NCBI GenBank assembly: GCA_964371055.1
Contig: CAYJLF010000021.1
Coordinates: forward strand, 41,799-105,798
Source: CAYJLF01 sp964371055
GTDB taxonomy: Bacteria; Eisenbacteria; RBG-16-71-46; CAIMUX01
Length of the DNA: 64,000 nucleotides
Reading direction: 5' to 3'
This document shows, one piece after another, positions 25,564 to 34,499 of the stretch; positions within the stretch are counted from its first letter, which is position 1, and each line of letters starts with the position of its first letter. The notes below the pieces were generated by a model that saw only the letters and a program-made list of their open reading frames with translations, searched no databases and was not told the DNA's origin. Position numbers and translations under genes: made by a program.

Positions 25564-26415
25564 TCAGCGGGCCCGTTCGCGCGTGCGAAGGATTTCGAGG
25601 ATCCGGCCGAGACGGCGGGAACGCAGGCGGTCCTGCGTGCGCGCGCAGAGCAGCATCATGCCGCGCACGACGCGCACGGCCAGATCACGGCGTCCCGCGG
25701 CGTGGATGTACGTCTCGCGTGGGTGATAGTCCCGCAGGTAGGTCTGGATGCACTCGCGCCGGGAAAGCACACGCCCGCCGCGAGCGGGATCGACATAGAC
25801 CTCTTCGCCCCCCGCATCAACGGTGAGGAGCACATGGCTCGGCAGGCTGACGACGCCGAGGCTGAGCCCCACGCGGTCCGCCTCCAGCAGGAACGCGGCC
25901 GCCAGCAAGACCGGCGCACCAGCCCGCCGCTCCAGCACGCGTGCGAGAGAGAAGTCCTTCAAATCGGCTTGTGAACGGAGGACGGGGGTGAAGCGGAGTT
26001 CACCGAAGAGGACCGCGTTCATCGCGCCGATCCGGTCGAGAGGATGGCGCAGGGCGCCGGTCCGCTCGGCGATGCGGGCCGCGAGCTGCTCGAGTTGCCG
26101 GGTGAGTCGATCCCGCGGCAACTCCGGATCCTCCAGACGCGCGAGGGCGTAGAGCGCTCCCTCGAGATCGAACGGCTCCTCGGCCTTCTCGCTGATCAGG
26201 CGCAGATCGAACTCGATCTGATCGTAGGCCAGTTGATCCAGCGCGTGGCGCGCGCGGAGGCGCAGGCGCGGATCCGGGTCCTCGCAGGCTTCCCGGAGGG
26301 CGGGAATCGCTTCCGGACCGAGTCGCGTGAGGTTTTCCCAAATCAGGCCGCCGACCCGGGGATCATCGTCCCCGAGGAGCGACACGAGCGCCTTGATCTG
26401 TGCGGTGTTGGTCAC
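25564..26415 (-). CDS. SirB1-type transglutaminase-like protein with N-terminal HEAT-like repeats
   Basis: 283 aa, GTG start with GGGAGAGAGACGC upstream. Residues 1-70 look like HEAT/armadillo repeats (LLGDDDPRVGGLIWENLTRL, PEAIPALREACEDPDPRLRL). Residues about 85-230 carry the SirB1 transglutaminase-like pattern: MNAVLFGELRFTP, FSLARVLERRAGAPVLLAAA, LSLGVVSLPSHVLL and EEVYVDPARGGRVL. The position normally holding the transglutaminase Cys is not obvious (G-A-P-V-L), as is common in this family, so catalysis is doubtful. Function in most bacteria is unknown. It faces the unrecognised membrane protein gene tail-to-tail. Confidence 0.8.
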   Translation of the reverse strand: MTNTAQIKALVSLLGDDDPRVGGLIWENLTRLGPEAIPALREACEDPDPRLRLRARHALDQLAYDQIEFDLRLISEKAEEPFDLEGALYALARLEDPELPRDRLTRQLEQLAARIAERTGALRHPLDRIGAMNAVLFGELRFTPVLRSQADLKDFSLARVLERRAGAPVLLAAAFLLEADRVGLSLGVVSLPSHVLLTVDAGGEEVYVDPARGGRVLSRRECIQTYLRDYHPRETYIHAAGRRDLAVRVVRGMMLLCARTQDRLRSRRLGRILEILRTRERAR

Positions 26416-26573
26416 GCGTCTCTCTCCCGGCCCTTCTTCGCCCCGGCCGACCGGCGCGGCGAGGCATCAGCCCACGACGCTACCAGACCGGGCCCGCCGG
26501 CTCAAGTTCAGGTTGATCGACTGCTCCCAGGGCCGTGCAGAGCGCGCAGTTGCCGGTGCGCCCGGCGGGGACC

Positions 26574-26613
26574 CGGCCGGCGATCCCCTGGAGAACACGG
26601 GGATCGCCGGCCG
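26574..26613. terminator. Perfect 15-bp stem-loop downstream of the FN3 lipoprotein gene
   Basis: CGGCCGGCGATCCCC (26574-26588) pairs perfectly with GGGGATCGCCGGCCG (26599-26613) around a 10-nt loop. It starts 13 bp beyond the stop of the minus-strand lipoprotein gene. No T-run is present. Confidence 0.7.
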
Positions 26614-26626
26614 CGGATCGTCTGCC

Positions 26627-27556
26627 TCAGCGCCCGCCGAACCGTGGGTAGTTCGGCGCGCTCTGCCACGCGACCTTGACGCTGATCGTGCGCTCGCCCG
26701 GGGGGTCGCTGTCGACGGACTGGATCCAGACCTTCGCGTAGTGGACCTGTCCGTCGGTGAAAGGAGGCGTCTTGACCGCGATGACCTTGTCGATCACCTC
26801 GGCGTTACTGGTGCCGAGCGGCACGGACGTCGACCAGCCGGTCGTCGGGGCATCGTATCGGTCCCAGGCGCTCTGCCCGGAGCCGAGGAGCACGAGCTGC
26901 GCCTGGCGCGACGCCCAGGCGGCGTCGCCGTTCAGAACCAGATGCGGGCTCTTGAGCGCGAGTTGCTGGGTCGACTCGTCACCGGCCCCGGTCGTGCCGA
27001 GGTAGAGGTCGATCTTGCTGCGGTTGTCCGGCGTGGCGCTCGACATCGTGTAGGCAGCCGGCTCGTTGCAGTTGAGCCCGCTCGGCTGGTCGCTGTAAGC
27101 GAACTCGTAGATCGTGACGTCGTTGAGTCCCTCGGTCCGCGCCGCGGTGTTGATCTCGTTGCTGCGTTCGCTGAGCGTGCCGTCCTCCTTGAGCGCGCGC
27201 ACGACGTAGTAGTACTGCGTGCCGTTCGGGCGGCCCGTGTCGTTGTAGCTGGTGCCGCTGGCTTGGCCGATCCGATACGCCGCCATCGCGGCATCGCTCA
27301 GCCCGGCCATCGATGCGGTGTGCCGATAGACGTTATACCCGTCGAAATCTTCCGATGAGGCGTAGGACGAGGCGGTCCACCGCAGCAGGACGGATCCGCT
27401 CCCGTTCACCGCGTAAAGCGCGCTCGGAGGATCGAACTCCGCCGGCGGCGCCGTCGTCTCATCATCGCTGCACCCCGCGACCAGAAGCAACCCGGCCAGG
27501 ATCGGAACGAGCGCCAGCAGGGCGGAATTCCGCCACCAGCTCCGCGAAGACATCAT
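26627..27556 (-). CDS. FN3-domain lipoprotein
   Basis: 309 aa from ATG 27556 with GGGAGGGAGGA upstream; an in-frame start at 27610 lacks such a site. The signal peptide ends LLLVAGC, a clear lipobox. Residues about 38-135 form a fibronectin type III domain (PPSALYAVNGSGSVLLRWTA, YNVYRH, YYYVVRALKEDGTLSERSN). The remaining 170 residues are beta-rich with no recognised motif and end APNYPRFGGR. Probably envelope-exposed. A free-standing minus-strand gene followed by a strong stem-loop. Confidence 0.7.
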   Translation of the reverse strand: MMSSRSWWRNSALLALVPILAGLLLVAGCSDDETTAPPAEFDPPSALYAVNGSGSVLLRWTASSYASSEDFDGYNVYRHTASMAGLSDAAMAAYRIGQASGTSYNDTGRPNGTQYYYVVRALKEDGTLSERSNEINTAARTEGLNDVTIYEFAYSDQPSGLNCNEPAAYTMSSATPDNRSKIDLYLGTTGAGDESTQQLALKSPHLVLNGDAAWASRQAQLVLLGSGQSAWDRYDAPTTGWSTSVPLGTSNAEVIDKVIAVKTPPFTDGQVHYAKVWIQSVDSDPPGERTISVKVAWQSAPNYPRFGGR

Positions 27557-27781
27557 CGGTCCTCCCTCCCTTCTGTCTCTCCGGTCAATCTGCGTCCACA
27601 TCCGCATCACGGATGCCGATCGCGCGACGATTCCGCACCGGCGCGACCCGGGAGCCGGCCCGCGCGAACCTGACCACGCCGATTGTTCGCGATCGGCGCC
27701 CCATCGGCAAGAGGCGAGACTCCGCGGGGTGCGGAAGAACGCCGCCCGGCGCGGGCGGAGGGCCGAGCGGTCGACCGCTCA

Positions 27782-28594
27782 TCATCGTTCCAGGGCGGCC
27801 AGTTCCCGCTCGCTGAAGCCGGCCGCGCGCCGCCCCTCCCGGTCGATCGGACCGGGGCGTCCCCGCCGAATTCCTCGATGCCGCTCCCAGAGCGCCAGGA
27901 AGGAAACCTCGGGATCCACACGTGAGTCGGCGCAGACGCGGCGGAACCACCGGGTTCCGGCCGCGACGTGTCCGATCTCATCCCGGTAGATGCGTTCGAG
28001 GGCCTCCACGCTCTCCCGGTCACCGGCCCCCGCCAGTTTTCGGCGCAGTGACGCCGAGACATCGAGGCCCCGCGCCTCCAGGATCCTCGGAACGACCCCC
28101 AGACGCCCCTCGAGGGTCGGTTCCTCGAGCACCGCCTGAAACAGACCGAGGTGGATCGGCTCGGCGCCGAAGTCGGTTCCCATCCGCCGGAGCCTGGTGC
28201 GTACCAGACGGAAGTGCTCCACTTCCTCGGCGGCGACGCGGAGCCACTCCTGGTGGAACTCGGCCTCCATCCACGGAAAGTCCCCGGCGGTCAAAAGGGC
28301 GAGCTCCACGGCGGCGAGTTCGATGTTCGCGACCGCGTGCATCAACTGGAGCCTCCCCCGCGAGGTCGTGAGCGCGCCCCTTTCGGGCACATCTCCTGGC
28401 TCCAGCACGAGCAGCCCCGGGGGACGCCCGGGGCGAAGCGCGGGCGAGAGCGCGGCCTTCTCTTCCGGACCTCGTCCCCCTTGGACGATGGTCTCGCGCG
28501 CGGCGCAGAGTCGCCACGCGGCCTCGAGCTTCCGATCGAGATCGGCCTCCTCGATCACGCCGCGGATCTCATCCAGCATCGACGGGCTCAGCAT
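27782..28594 (-). CDS. DUF455 ferritin-like protein
   Basis: 270 aa. The three helices carry Glu/His ligands of a ferritin-like di-iron site: MHAVANIELAAVELAL, EWLRVAAEEVEHFRLV and IYRDEIGHVAAGTRWF. This is the DUF455 pattern; members are thought to be iron-dependent oxygenases or related to tRNA-modifying MiaE-like enzymes, but function is not established. Length matches the family. Divergent from dusB with 202 bp between, which would fit a tRNA-modification theme if DUF455 does act on tRNA (speculative). Confidence 0.85.
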   Translation of the reverse strand: MLSPSMLDEIRGVIEEADLDRKLEAAWRLCAARETIVQGGRGPEEKAALSPALRPGRPPGLLVLEPGDVPERGALTTSRGRLQLMHAVANIELAAVELALLTAGDFPWMEAEFHQEWLRVAAEEVEHFRLVRTRLRRMGTDFGAEPIHLGLFQAVLEEPTLEGRLGVVPRILEARGLDVSASLRRKLAGAGDRESVEALERIYRDEIGHVAAGTRWFRRVCADSRVDPEVSFLALWERHRGIRRGRPGPIDREGRRAAGFSERELAALER

Positions 28595-28693
28595 GGGTGG
28601 ATCGTAGCAGAGGGCGGAGGGTCCGGGACGGCCGCCTTCGGAGCAGAGTCAACCCCGGGGCCGATCGATCCGATCCTTGCTCCCCCACGCACG

Positions 28694-28723
28694 TTGACAC
28701 TCACCCGCCAGCGTCCGTACGAT
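28694..28723 (+). promoter_or_regulatory. Candidate sigma70 promoter for dusB
   Basis: TTGACA (28694-28699, perfect -35), 18 bp, TACGAT (28718-28723). Transcription would start near 28730, leaving a 65-nt leader that contains the 13-bp tandem repeats. Confidence 0.5.
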
Positions 28724-28750
28724 CGCCGGGCCCGCGCGATCCGCATCCCG

Positions 28751-28789
28751 CGATCCGGGGCTGCGATCCGGGGCTGCGATCCGGGGCTG
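28751..28789 (+). repeat. Three perfect 13-bp tandem repeats next to the dusB start codon
   Basis: CGATCCGGGGCTG repeated exactly three times (28751-28763, 28764-28776, 28777-28789), with a partial copy before. The last unit is 7 bp from the dusB ATG, so the repeats supply or flank the ribosome-binding region. Confidence 0.85.
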
Positions 28790-28796
28790 GGGGGCC

Positions 28797-29858
28797 ATGT
28801 TCAAAGTCGGCGCGCTCGAGTTCGATCGTCCTCTCCTCCTCGCTCCGATGGAGGATGTCTCTGAACGTCCTTTCCGGAGGCTCTGCCGGCGGCACGGCGC
28901 CGACCTGGTCTACACCGAGTTCGTCAGCTCCGAAGGGTTGATCCGCGCGGCGGCCCGGACCCGGGCGAAGATCGCCCTCGCGCCGGACGAGCACCCGGTC
29001 GGGATCCAGCTCTACGGCAACCGGGAGGAGGCGCTGGTCGAGGCGGCGGTCCTCTCCGAGGCGGTCGGTCCGGACCTGATCGACATCAACTTCGGCTGCC
29101 CCGCCAAAAAGATCGCCTGCAAGAAAGAGGGCGTGGGGGCCGGCGCCGGGTTGCTCCGCGACCCCGATCTCCTCTTGCGGCTCACGCGGGCCGTGGTGCG
29201 CGCGGTCGCTCTCCCGGTCACCGTCAAGACGCGCCTCGGGTGGGACGACGGCGCGGTGATCATCGAGGACCTGGCCCGCCGTCTGGAAGACACCGGCATC
29301 GCGGCGCTGACCCTCCACGCCCGAACCCGCTGCCAGGGGTACAAAGGAGAGGCCGACTGGAGCTGGATCGAGCGGGTCAAGCGGGTGGTATCGATTCCCG
29401 TCGTCGGCAACGGCGATGTGCGGGAGCCGGCGGACGCGCGGCGCATGTTCGACCAGACCGGCTGCGACGCGGTCATGATCGGGCGAGGAGCGATCGGCAA
29501 TCCCTGGCTCTTCGCCCGGGCCCGGGCGCTGATGCGGGGCGAACCGGATCCCGGCCCGCCGACTCTGGCGGAACGCGTCGAAGCGTACCTCGAACTGCTC
29601 GATGCGGCGGTGGAGGAGAAGGGAGAACCGCGCGGAGTCTACGAGGTGCGCAAGCACCTCACCGGTTTCGTCAAGGAGGTCCACGGCGTGCATGCCCTGC
29701 GCAACCGGATCATGCAGGAGCGAACACGCGAAGCGGTCCGAGAGCGGATCACGGAGTTCCTCCGCTGGCTGGACGGCGGACCAGCGGCCTGGGACGGCTG
29801 GCCGGGCACGGCCCGGCTCGAGGCACCGGCCGACGGCGAGGCCACGTGCCCCGCGTGA
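28797..29858 (+). CDS. dusB: tRNA-dihydrouridine synthase, DusB-like
   Basis: 353 aa. FMN enzyme reducing specific uridines in tRNA to dihydrouridine with NADPH. Motifs: LLLAPMEDVSERPFRRLCRR (TIM-barrel start), VGIQLYGN, DINFGCPAKKI with the catalytic Cys, VKTRLGWDD, TLHARTRCQGYKGEADW (RNA/FMN site), PVVGNGDV and VMIGRGAIGNPWLF. The C-terminal helical domain follows (VRKHLTGFVKEVHGV). The usual loop after the catalytic Cys (KVCKKGAGSAL) is here IACKKEGVGAGAGLL, close to standard. It overlaps the next gene by GTGA. Confidence 0.92.
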   Translation: MFKVGALEFDRPLLLAPMEDVSERPFRRLCRRHGADLVYTEFVSSEGLIRAAARTRAKIALAPDEHPVGIQLYGNREEALVEAAVLSEAVGPDLIDINFGCPAKKIACKKEGVGAGAGLLRDPDLLLRLTRAVVRAVALPVTVKTRLGWDDGAVIIEDLARRLEDTGIAALTLHARTRCQGYKGEADWSWIERVKRVVSIPVVGNGDVREPADARRMFDQTGCDAVMIGRGAIGNPWLFARARALMRGEPDPGPPTLAERVEAYLELLDAAVEEKGEPRGVYEVRKHLTGFVKEVHGVHALRNRIMQERTREAVRERITEFLRWLDGGPAAWDGWPGTARLEAPADGEATCPA

Positions 29859-30364
29859 AAAGAGACTCCTCGATCGCTCCGCGGTCCGTTCCGCCGGTCG
29901 GCGGGAGTGACGTGGAACTGCCGGCCGAACTCGAAGCCGCAGCGCGCCGGGCGGCGCGCACGGCGTGGCGGCGGGGAAGCGCACGGCCGCGCGGAGCCGC
30001 TCTCTGGTGCGGTGCGGGCGTCATCCAGGCAGCCCCGGAACTGGACGACCCGGGCGATGGCACCGGAGGATGCGCCGAAAGGAGCGCCATCCTCCTCGCC
30101 CGCCTGGCCGGCCACGGCCGCCCGCGGCATCTCCTGCTCCGAGCCGGCCGCCGGGGAACCGGCGACGCGGGTCCGCCCTGCGGCGCCTGCCTCCAGATCC
30201 TGCACGAGTTCGCCCCGGCACTCAGGATTTACTGGGGCACGCCGCTTCGTCCCCGTTCCGCCACGCTGAAGGAGCTGCTGCCGGGCGCATTCGGGCCGGG
30301 CGACCTCGCGCGCGCCGCGTCGGAGCCGCCTCCGCCCACACCTCCCCTGCGGCGGAGGCGCTGA
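29855..30364 (+). CDS. Cytidine-deaminase-like protein with altered substrate loop
   Basis: 169 aa from the GTG at 29855, which overlaps the dusB stop (GTGA). Zinc site of cytidine deaminases: GGCAERSAI (C73, E75) and GPPCGACLQILHEF (C109, C112), so metal binding and the proton shuttle are intact. The upstream loop that normally reads G-x-N-V-E-N and binds the ribose is replaced by VIQAAPELDDPGDGT, so free cytidine may not be the substrate. The C-terminus ends in a Pro/Arg tail. Translational coupling to dusB hints at RNA-related use, but a nucleoside-salvage enzyme is also possible. Confidence 0.7.
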   Translation: MKRDSSIAPRSVPPVGGSDVELPAELEAAARRAARTAWRRGSARPRGAALWCGAGVIQAAPELDDPGDGTGGCAERSAILLARLAGHGRPRHLLLRAGRRGTGDAGPPCGACLQILHEFAPALRIYWGTPLRPRSATLKELLPGAFGPGDLARAASEPPPPTPPLRRRR

Positions 30365-30401
30365 CGCGTCTTTCCTCTCGTGGCCTCCAGCGACTCGTGG
30401 G

Positions 30402-30430
30402 TTGCCTCCACCGCGCCGCGCTGGTAACCT
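30402..30430 (+). promoter_or_regulatory. Candidate promoter of the surface operon
   Basis: TTGCCT (30402-30407), 17 bp, TAACCT (30425-30430). Expected start near 30437, leader about 114 nt to the receptor gene ATG. Confidence 0.4.
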
Positions 30431-30550
30431 GCGCCGCGATCCAGCGCGGGTCCCCGGTACCACGCACCCGCGCCTTCGCGAGTCGCGGCGCAGCGCGCGC
30501 CCGGCCCGACACCATCGACCCAGGATGCCCTCCGGCGCAGGCAGGAAGCG

Positions 30551-33433
30551 ATGAGCCCAGAGCTGGCCCCCGCCCGACAGCTTCACTCCCCTCCCACCCC
30601 TATCCCTCGCGGGAAGAGATGTCCGGCCCGCGCCGGCCATCCGGGTCGCAGCCGTTTCGGGTGGCGCTACCCGGCCATCGCGTGCGTTGCACTTCTGATC
30701 GCAGGCGCGATCGCCGCCGGCGCCAGGGATGCCCGGGCGCAGTCGCAGGGCCAGATCGAGGGACGCGTGCTGGACGCCCGCACCGGCAAGCCGCTCGCCT
30801 TCGCCAACGTCCTCGTCATCGGGACCACCCTCGGCGGGATCTCTCAGGCCGATGGCCGGTTCACGATCAAGGCGGTCCCCTCCGGCGCCCATGAGGTCCA
30901 GGCGTCCTTCATGGGTTACGGGGTCGAGCGGCAATCCGTGACCGTGCCGCCGGAGGGCTCCGCCGAGGTCGAGTTCCGGCTGCGGGAGACGATCGCGAGG
31001 AAAGAGAAGGAAGTGGTCGTCACGGCCGAACGGCCGCTGGTCGATGTCAAAGCGACCTCGACCGTTCGCGCCTATAACGCGGACGAGATCAGCGCCATGA
31101 CGGTGGAGCCGACCCTCGACAGCGTGGTGGAACAGCAGCCGGGCGTCACCCGCGTCAACAACCAGATCCACATTCGCGGCGGCCGGAGCGACGAGACCCT
31201 CTTCATCATCGACGGCGTACAGATGCGGGACCTGATCGGCGGCGAGTCGGACGGGGCGAACATCAGCGCCCGGTCGGTGGCCGAGGTCGCCGTCATGACC
31301 GGCAGCTTTGAGGCGAAGTACGGCCAGGCCCTGTCGGGGGTCGTGGATGCCAAGACGAAGGACGGCACGGAGGAGTTCGACGGCTGGCTCGGCTACACCA
31401 CTGACCGGCTGACGGGTGAACGCGAGACCGACATCTGGGAGTTCGAGCTCGGAGGACCGATGCTGCTCCTCCGCCCGCTGCTCCGTCCCCTCGGGAGCGC
31501 CGAGCAACGGCAGCCGACCTTCTACCTGAGCGTCGGGGTCGAACTCGAGAACGGCTACCTGCCGGCGATCGACGATCTCCCGGGCGACCCCGGGCTGCGG
31601 TCCGGTTACTCAGACCGCCTGCCCGGAGGCAGCCAGAGGTACGGATCGTTCTTCACCCCTCGGGTCAACAACAGCTGGCGCGTCAACTACAAGACGGCCT
31701 GGAAGGCGTCATCCGCGCACAAGTTCAGCCTCTCCCTGGCCAAGAGCCTCTCGTTCAATCCCGGCTTCTACACCGCGGATGTCTCGGAGATCGATCGCAG
31801 CCGCATCAACTACCCCTGGGCCTACCGCGACGTCTGGGATCGCTACTACACCTCCACCCGCGACCAGAACACGCTCGCGCTGACCTGGAACCACACCGTC
31901 GCCCGCTCGCTCGTCCACACGGCGAAGCTGGCGCGCTACTTCACCGCCACCCACAAGGACGTCGGCGGCAAACGCTGGGACGAATACGATGCGGGCGACT
32001 CGCTGCTCGTGACCCGCCCCGATCCCTACTTCCGCGTCGCCGCGGAAGGGGATGCCCCCGACTACCGTGACCGCTTCTCCCGCACCTGGTCCCTCGACTC
32101 GGACTGGGTCTGGCGGTGGCGGCGCCATGACGTCAAGTGGGGCTGGCGCGGGCAGTACGAGACCGTGCAGTACTTCTCCGTCAGCACTCCCTCGGTCTCG
32201 AGCGCCCGCCCGCTCGGCAAGGAGTATGACCTCTTCAAGGTGACGCCGAACACCGGGTCGTTCTATCTGCAGGACGCGGTCGAGCAGGAAGGGCTCATCG
32301 CCAAGTTCGGGCTTCGCTACGACTACTGGTTTCCGGGCGAGCAGGTCGAACGGCTCTACCGGGAGCGCCGGGGCCTGATCGCCAGCGCGGAAACGGAGCG
32401 CGAGTGGCTGAACGACACGAGCGGTCTGTTCGGCCATCGATTCAAGGGGCACCTCTCGCCGCGCATCGAGGTCTCGCACCCGATCACCGATCGCGACAAC
32501 CTCTTCTTCAACTACGGCCATTTCAGCCAGCGCCCGAACTACTTCTACGTCTACGCCAAATCCGGCACGCAGTCGGCCGAGGAGTTCCCGCGGATCGGCA
32601 ATCCCAACCTCAACCCCGAGATCTCGGTGCAGTACGAGCTGGGGGCGCAACATACCTTCCGGCGCGAGATGGCGCTGAAGGTCTCTCTCTACTACAAGGA
32701 CATCTACGACTACCCGACTTCGACCACGATCCAGCTCGGCGAGAGCGGCACGACCCGTTCGAGCTACTTCGTCTATTACAACCTCGATTACGCTCGCTCG
32801 CGCGGGCTCGAGGTCGAGTGGCGGCGGCGGGGAGCCGGACGTTCCTCCTGGATGGCGAGCTACACCTACTCGGTGACCAAGGGGAAGGGATCCGACCCGA
32901 ACAACCTGGCCCTGATCCGAGCCACCGGCGGTGACGCGCGCGACACGGAGCTGGACGAGGTCTACATGTGGTGGAACCGGCCCCACAAGCTGACCTTGTC
33001 GTTCGACTACCGCACGGCGGCCGGAGATCACGGCGCGCGGCCGATGGGCCTCCCGCTCCCCGACGACCTTTCCTTCAACCTCTACTACCTGCTCCAGTCG
33101 GGCTATGCCTACACGCCCGCCGACATCTTCGGAGCCTCCACCGGGCCTGACTACTCGGAAAACGGGCCGTACGAGCAGGCGTTGAACGGGACGCTGCGCA
33201 AGGGATTCCGGGCCGCGGGCCGCCGTTTCGAGGCCACCCTCCAGGGGTGGAACCTGACCGATCACCGCACCGTGCAGGGAATCGACCGCGTGACCGGCGA
33301 CGTGCCTCGCCTCGGCGAGGGGAGTCTGGCCAACTCGACCTCGTCGCCGGAGTGGCTGCGGGGGCTGGTCTCCAACCCGGCGAACCGCTCGGCGCCGCGC
33401 AGCATCCGTCTTGGCCTGGGGGTGGAACTGTGA
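30551..33433 (+). CDS. TonB-dependent receptor with carboxypeptidase-regulatory-like N-terminal domain
   Basis: 960 aa, AGGAAG before the ATG. Signal peptide about 40-64 (ACVALLIAGAIAAGARDARA). Residues about 67-148 are the CarboxypepD_reg-like fold (GRVLDARTGKPLAFANVLVI, DGRFTIKAVPSGAHEV). The plug follows (ADEISAMTVEPTLDSVVEQQ, IHIRGGRSDETLFIIDGVQM, ARSVAEVAVMTGSFEAKYGQ), then a barrel of about 650 residues ending SIRLGLGVEL. This is the SusC-like type of receptor; no SusD partner is present. It leads a compact five-gene unit through 39267, coupled to the next gene by GTGA. Cargo unknown. Confidence 0.9.
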   Translation: MSPELAPARQLHSPPTPIPRGKRCPARAGHPGRSRFGWRYPAIACVALLIAGAIAAGARDARAQSQGQIEGRVLDARTGKPLAFANVLVIGTTLGGISQADGRFTIKAVPSGAHEVQASFMGYGVERQSVTVPPEGSAEVEFRLRETIARKEKEVVVTAERPLVDVKATSTVRAYNADEISAMTVEPTLDSVVEQQPGVTRVNNQIHIRGGRSDETLFIIDGVQMRDLIGGESDGANISARSVAEVAVMTGSFEAKYGQALSGVVDAKTKDGTEEFDGWLGYTTDRLTGERETDIWEFELGGPMLLLRPLLRPLGSAEQRQPTFYLSVGVELENGYLPAIDDLPGDPGLRSGYSDRLPGGSQRYGSFFTPRVNNSWRVNYKTAWKASSAHKFSLSLAKSLSFNPGFYTADVSEIDRSRINYPWAYRDVWDRYYTSTRDQNTLALTWNHTVARSLVHTAKLARYFTATHKDVGGKRWDEYDAGDSLLVTRPDPYFRVAAEGDAPDYRDRFSRTWSLDSDWVWRWRRHDVKWGWRGQYETVQYFSVSTPSVSSARPLGKEYDLFKVTPNTGSFYLQDAVEQEGLIAKFGLRYDYWFPGEQVERLYRERRGLIASAETEREWLNDTSGLFGHRFKGHLSPRIEVSHPITDRDNLFFNYGHFSQRPNYFYVYAKSGTQSAEEFPRIGNPNLNPEISVQYELGAQHTFRREMALKVSLYYKDIYDYPTSTTIQLGESGTTRSSYFVYYNLDYARSRGLEVEWRRRGAGRSSWMASYTYSVTKGKGSDPNNLALIRATGGDARDTELDEVYMWWNRPHKLTLSFDYRTAAGDHGARPMGLPLPDDLSFNLYYLLQSGYAYTPADIFGASTGPDYSENGPYEQALNGTLRKGFRAAGRRFEATLQGWNLTDHRTVQGIDRVTGDVPRLGEGSLANSTSSPEWLRGLVSNPANRSAPRSIRLGLGVEL

Positions 33434-34470
33434 TCTCGACGAAGGGATCGAAGTCGATTCAACGGCCGGGGCCGGGGATCCGGATTCTGGCTTTGACCGC
33501 TGTCGCCGTCTTCGCCCTGGCCGTCGCTTCCGGGGCACGGGCGCAGACGGAACTCGGCGGACAGCGCGTCGGAACTTCGAGCGCCACGTTTCTCAAGATC
33601 GGGGTCGACGCCCGCGGCGCCGCCCTCGCCAACGCCTATACGGCGATCGTCGAGGGTCCGGTCGCGACGTTCTACAACCCGGCGGGGATCCTCGGGGGTC
33701 CCCCCGGCCCGGGCTTGCAGGTCGGAGTGGCGCAGTGGCCGGCGGACCTCACCATCACCGCGGTCAGCGCTTCTTTCCCCTTGACCGCCCTCGGGGGGCG
33801 GATCGCCGCCGGCGTGGCCTTCCTCGGCACGCGGTTCGACGAGACGACGGAGTACTACCCGTCGGGGACCGGACGGACCGCCGCGTACGCCGATCTCCTC
33901 GGCACGGTGAGCTTCGCGCGACGTTTCACCGACCGCCTCGGAATCGGCGCGACGGTGAAGTACTTCCGCGAGGACATGGCCTCGAATCTCGGAGGACCGG
34001 TGCTGCACGGGATCCTGCTCGACGCCGGCACCAACTACGCCCTGGGATACCGCGCCAGTCGCGTGTCGATCACGCTCGCCAACTTCGGATCGGACCTCGA
34101 CCCCGAGGGCTCGTTCGACAGCCGCGTCACCGGGGGCGAGGTGAGCTACTCCCCCTTTTCACCGCCGACGCAGTTCCAGCTCGGATTCGCGATCGATCCA
34201 TGGTCCGCCGGGCCGCACCGTCTGACCGCCACCACCGTGATCCTGCACCAGGCGGACAAATCGGAGACCTTGCGGGGAGGGCTGGAGTATCGCGTCTCTG
34301 ATTACGCGGCCCGGGCCGGTTACGACTTCGCGGCCGATGAGATGGGATTCTCGGCCGGGCTCGGCGCGGCCGTGCGGCTGGCGGGACGCCGGGGCACGAT
34401 CGACTATGCCTGGACCGAAGGCGGCTACCTCGAGAGCGTGCACCGCTTCGGCGTGGGGTTCTCCCTGTGA
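33430..34470 (+). CDS. PorV/PorQ-like outer-membrane barrel (UPF0164-type)
   Basis: 346 aa from GTG 33430 overlapping the receptor stop (GTGA), with GGGGGTGGA upstream. Signal peptide ends ASGARAQ. Diagnostic N-terminus SATFLKIGVDARGAALANAY, VATFYNPAGI and the repeated strand pattern with aromatic ends, finishing VHRFGVGFSL, match PorV/PorQ family barrels. PorV carries type IX secretion cargo to the surface attachment machinery in Bacteroidota; in this operon it may accept the sorting-domain proteins encoded nearby. The export core genes (PorK, L, M, N, sov) are not in the window. Confidence 0.8.
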   Translation: MISTKGSKSIQRPGPGIRILALTAVAVFALAVASGARAQTELGGQRVGTSSATFLKIGVDARGAALANAYTAIVEGPVATFYNPAGILGGPPGPGLQVGVAQWPADLTITAVSASFPLTALGGRIAAGVAFLGTRFDETTEYYPSGTGRTAAYADLLGTVSFARRFTDRLGIGATVKYFREDMASNLGGPVLHGILLDAGTNYALGYRASRVSITLANFGSDLDPEGSFDSRVTGGEVSYSPFSPPTQFQLGFAIDPWSAGPHRLTATTVILHQADKSETLRGGLEYRVSDYAARAGYDFAADEMGFSAGLGAAVRLAGRRGTIDYAWTEGGYLESVHRFGVGFSL

Positions 34471-34499
34471 CCGGGCGACCCGAAGGAGTGGCGGACGTG

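Noticed and set aside
28751..28789. Replication-origin iterons or a CRISPR array
   Set aside because: Only three contiguous 13-bp units without spacers, and no dnaA box, AT-rich stretch or cas genes nearby.
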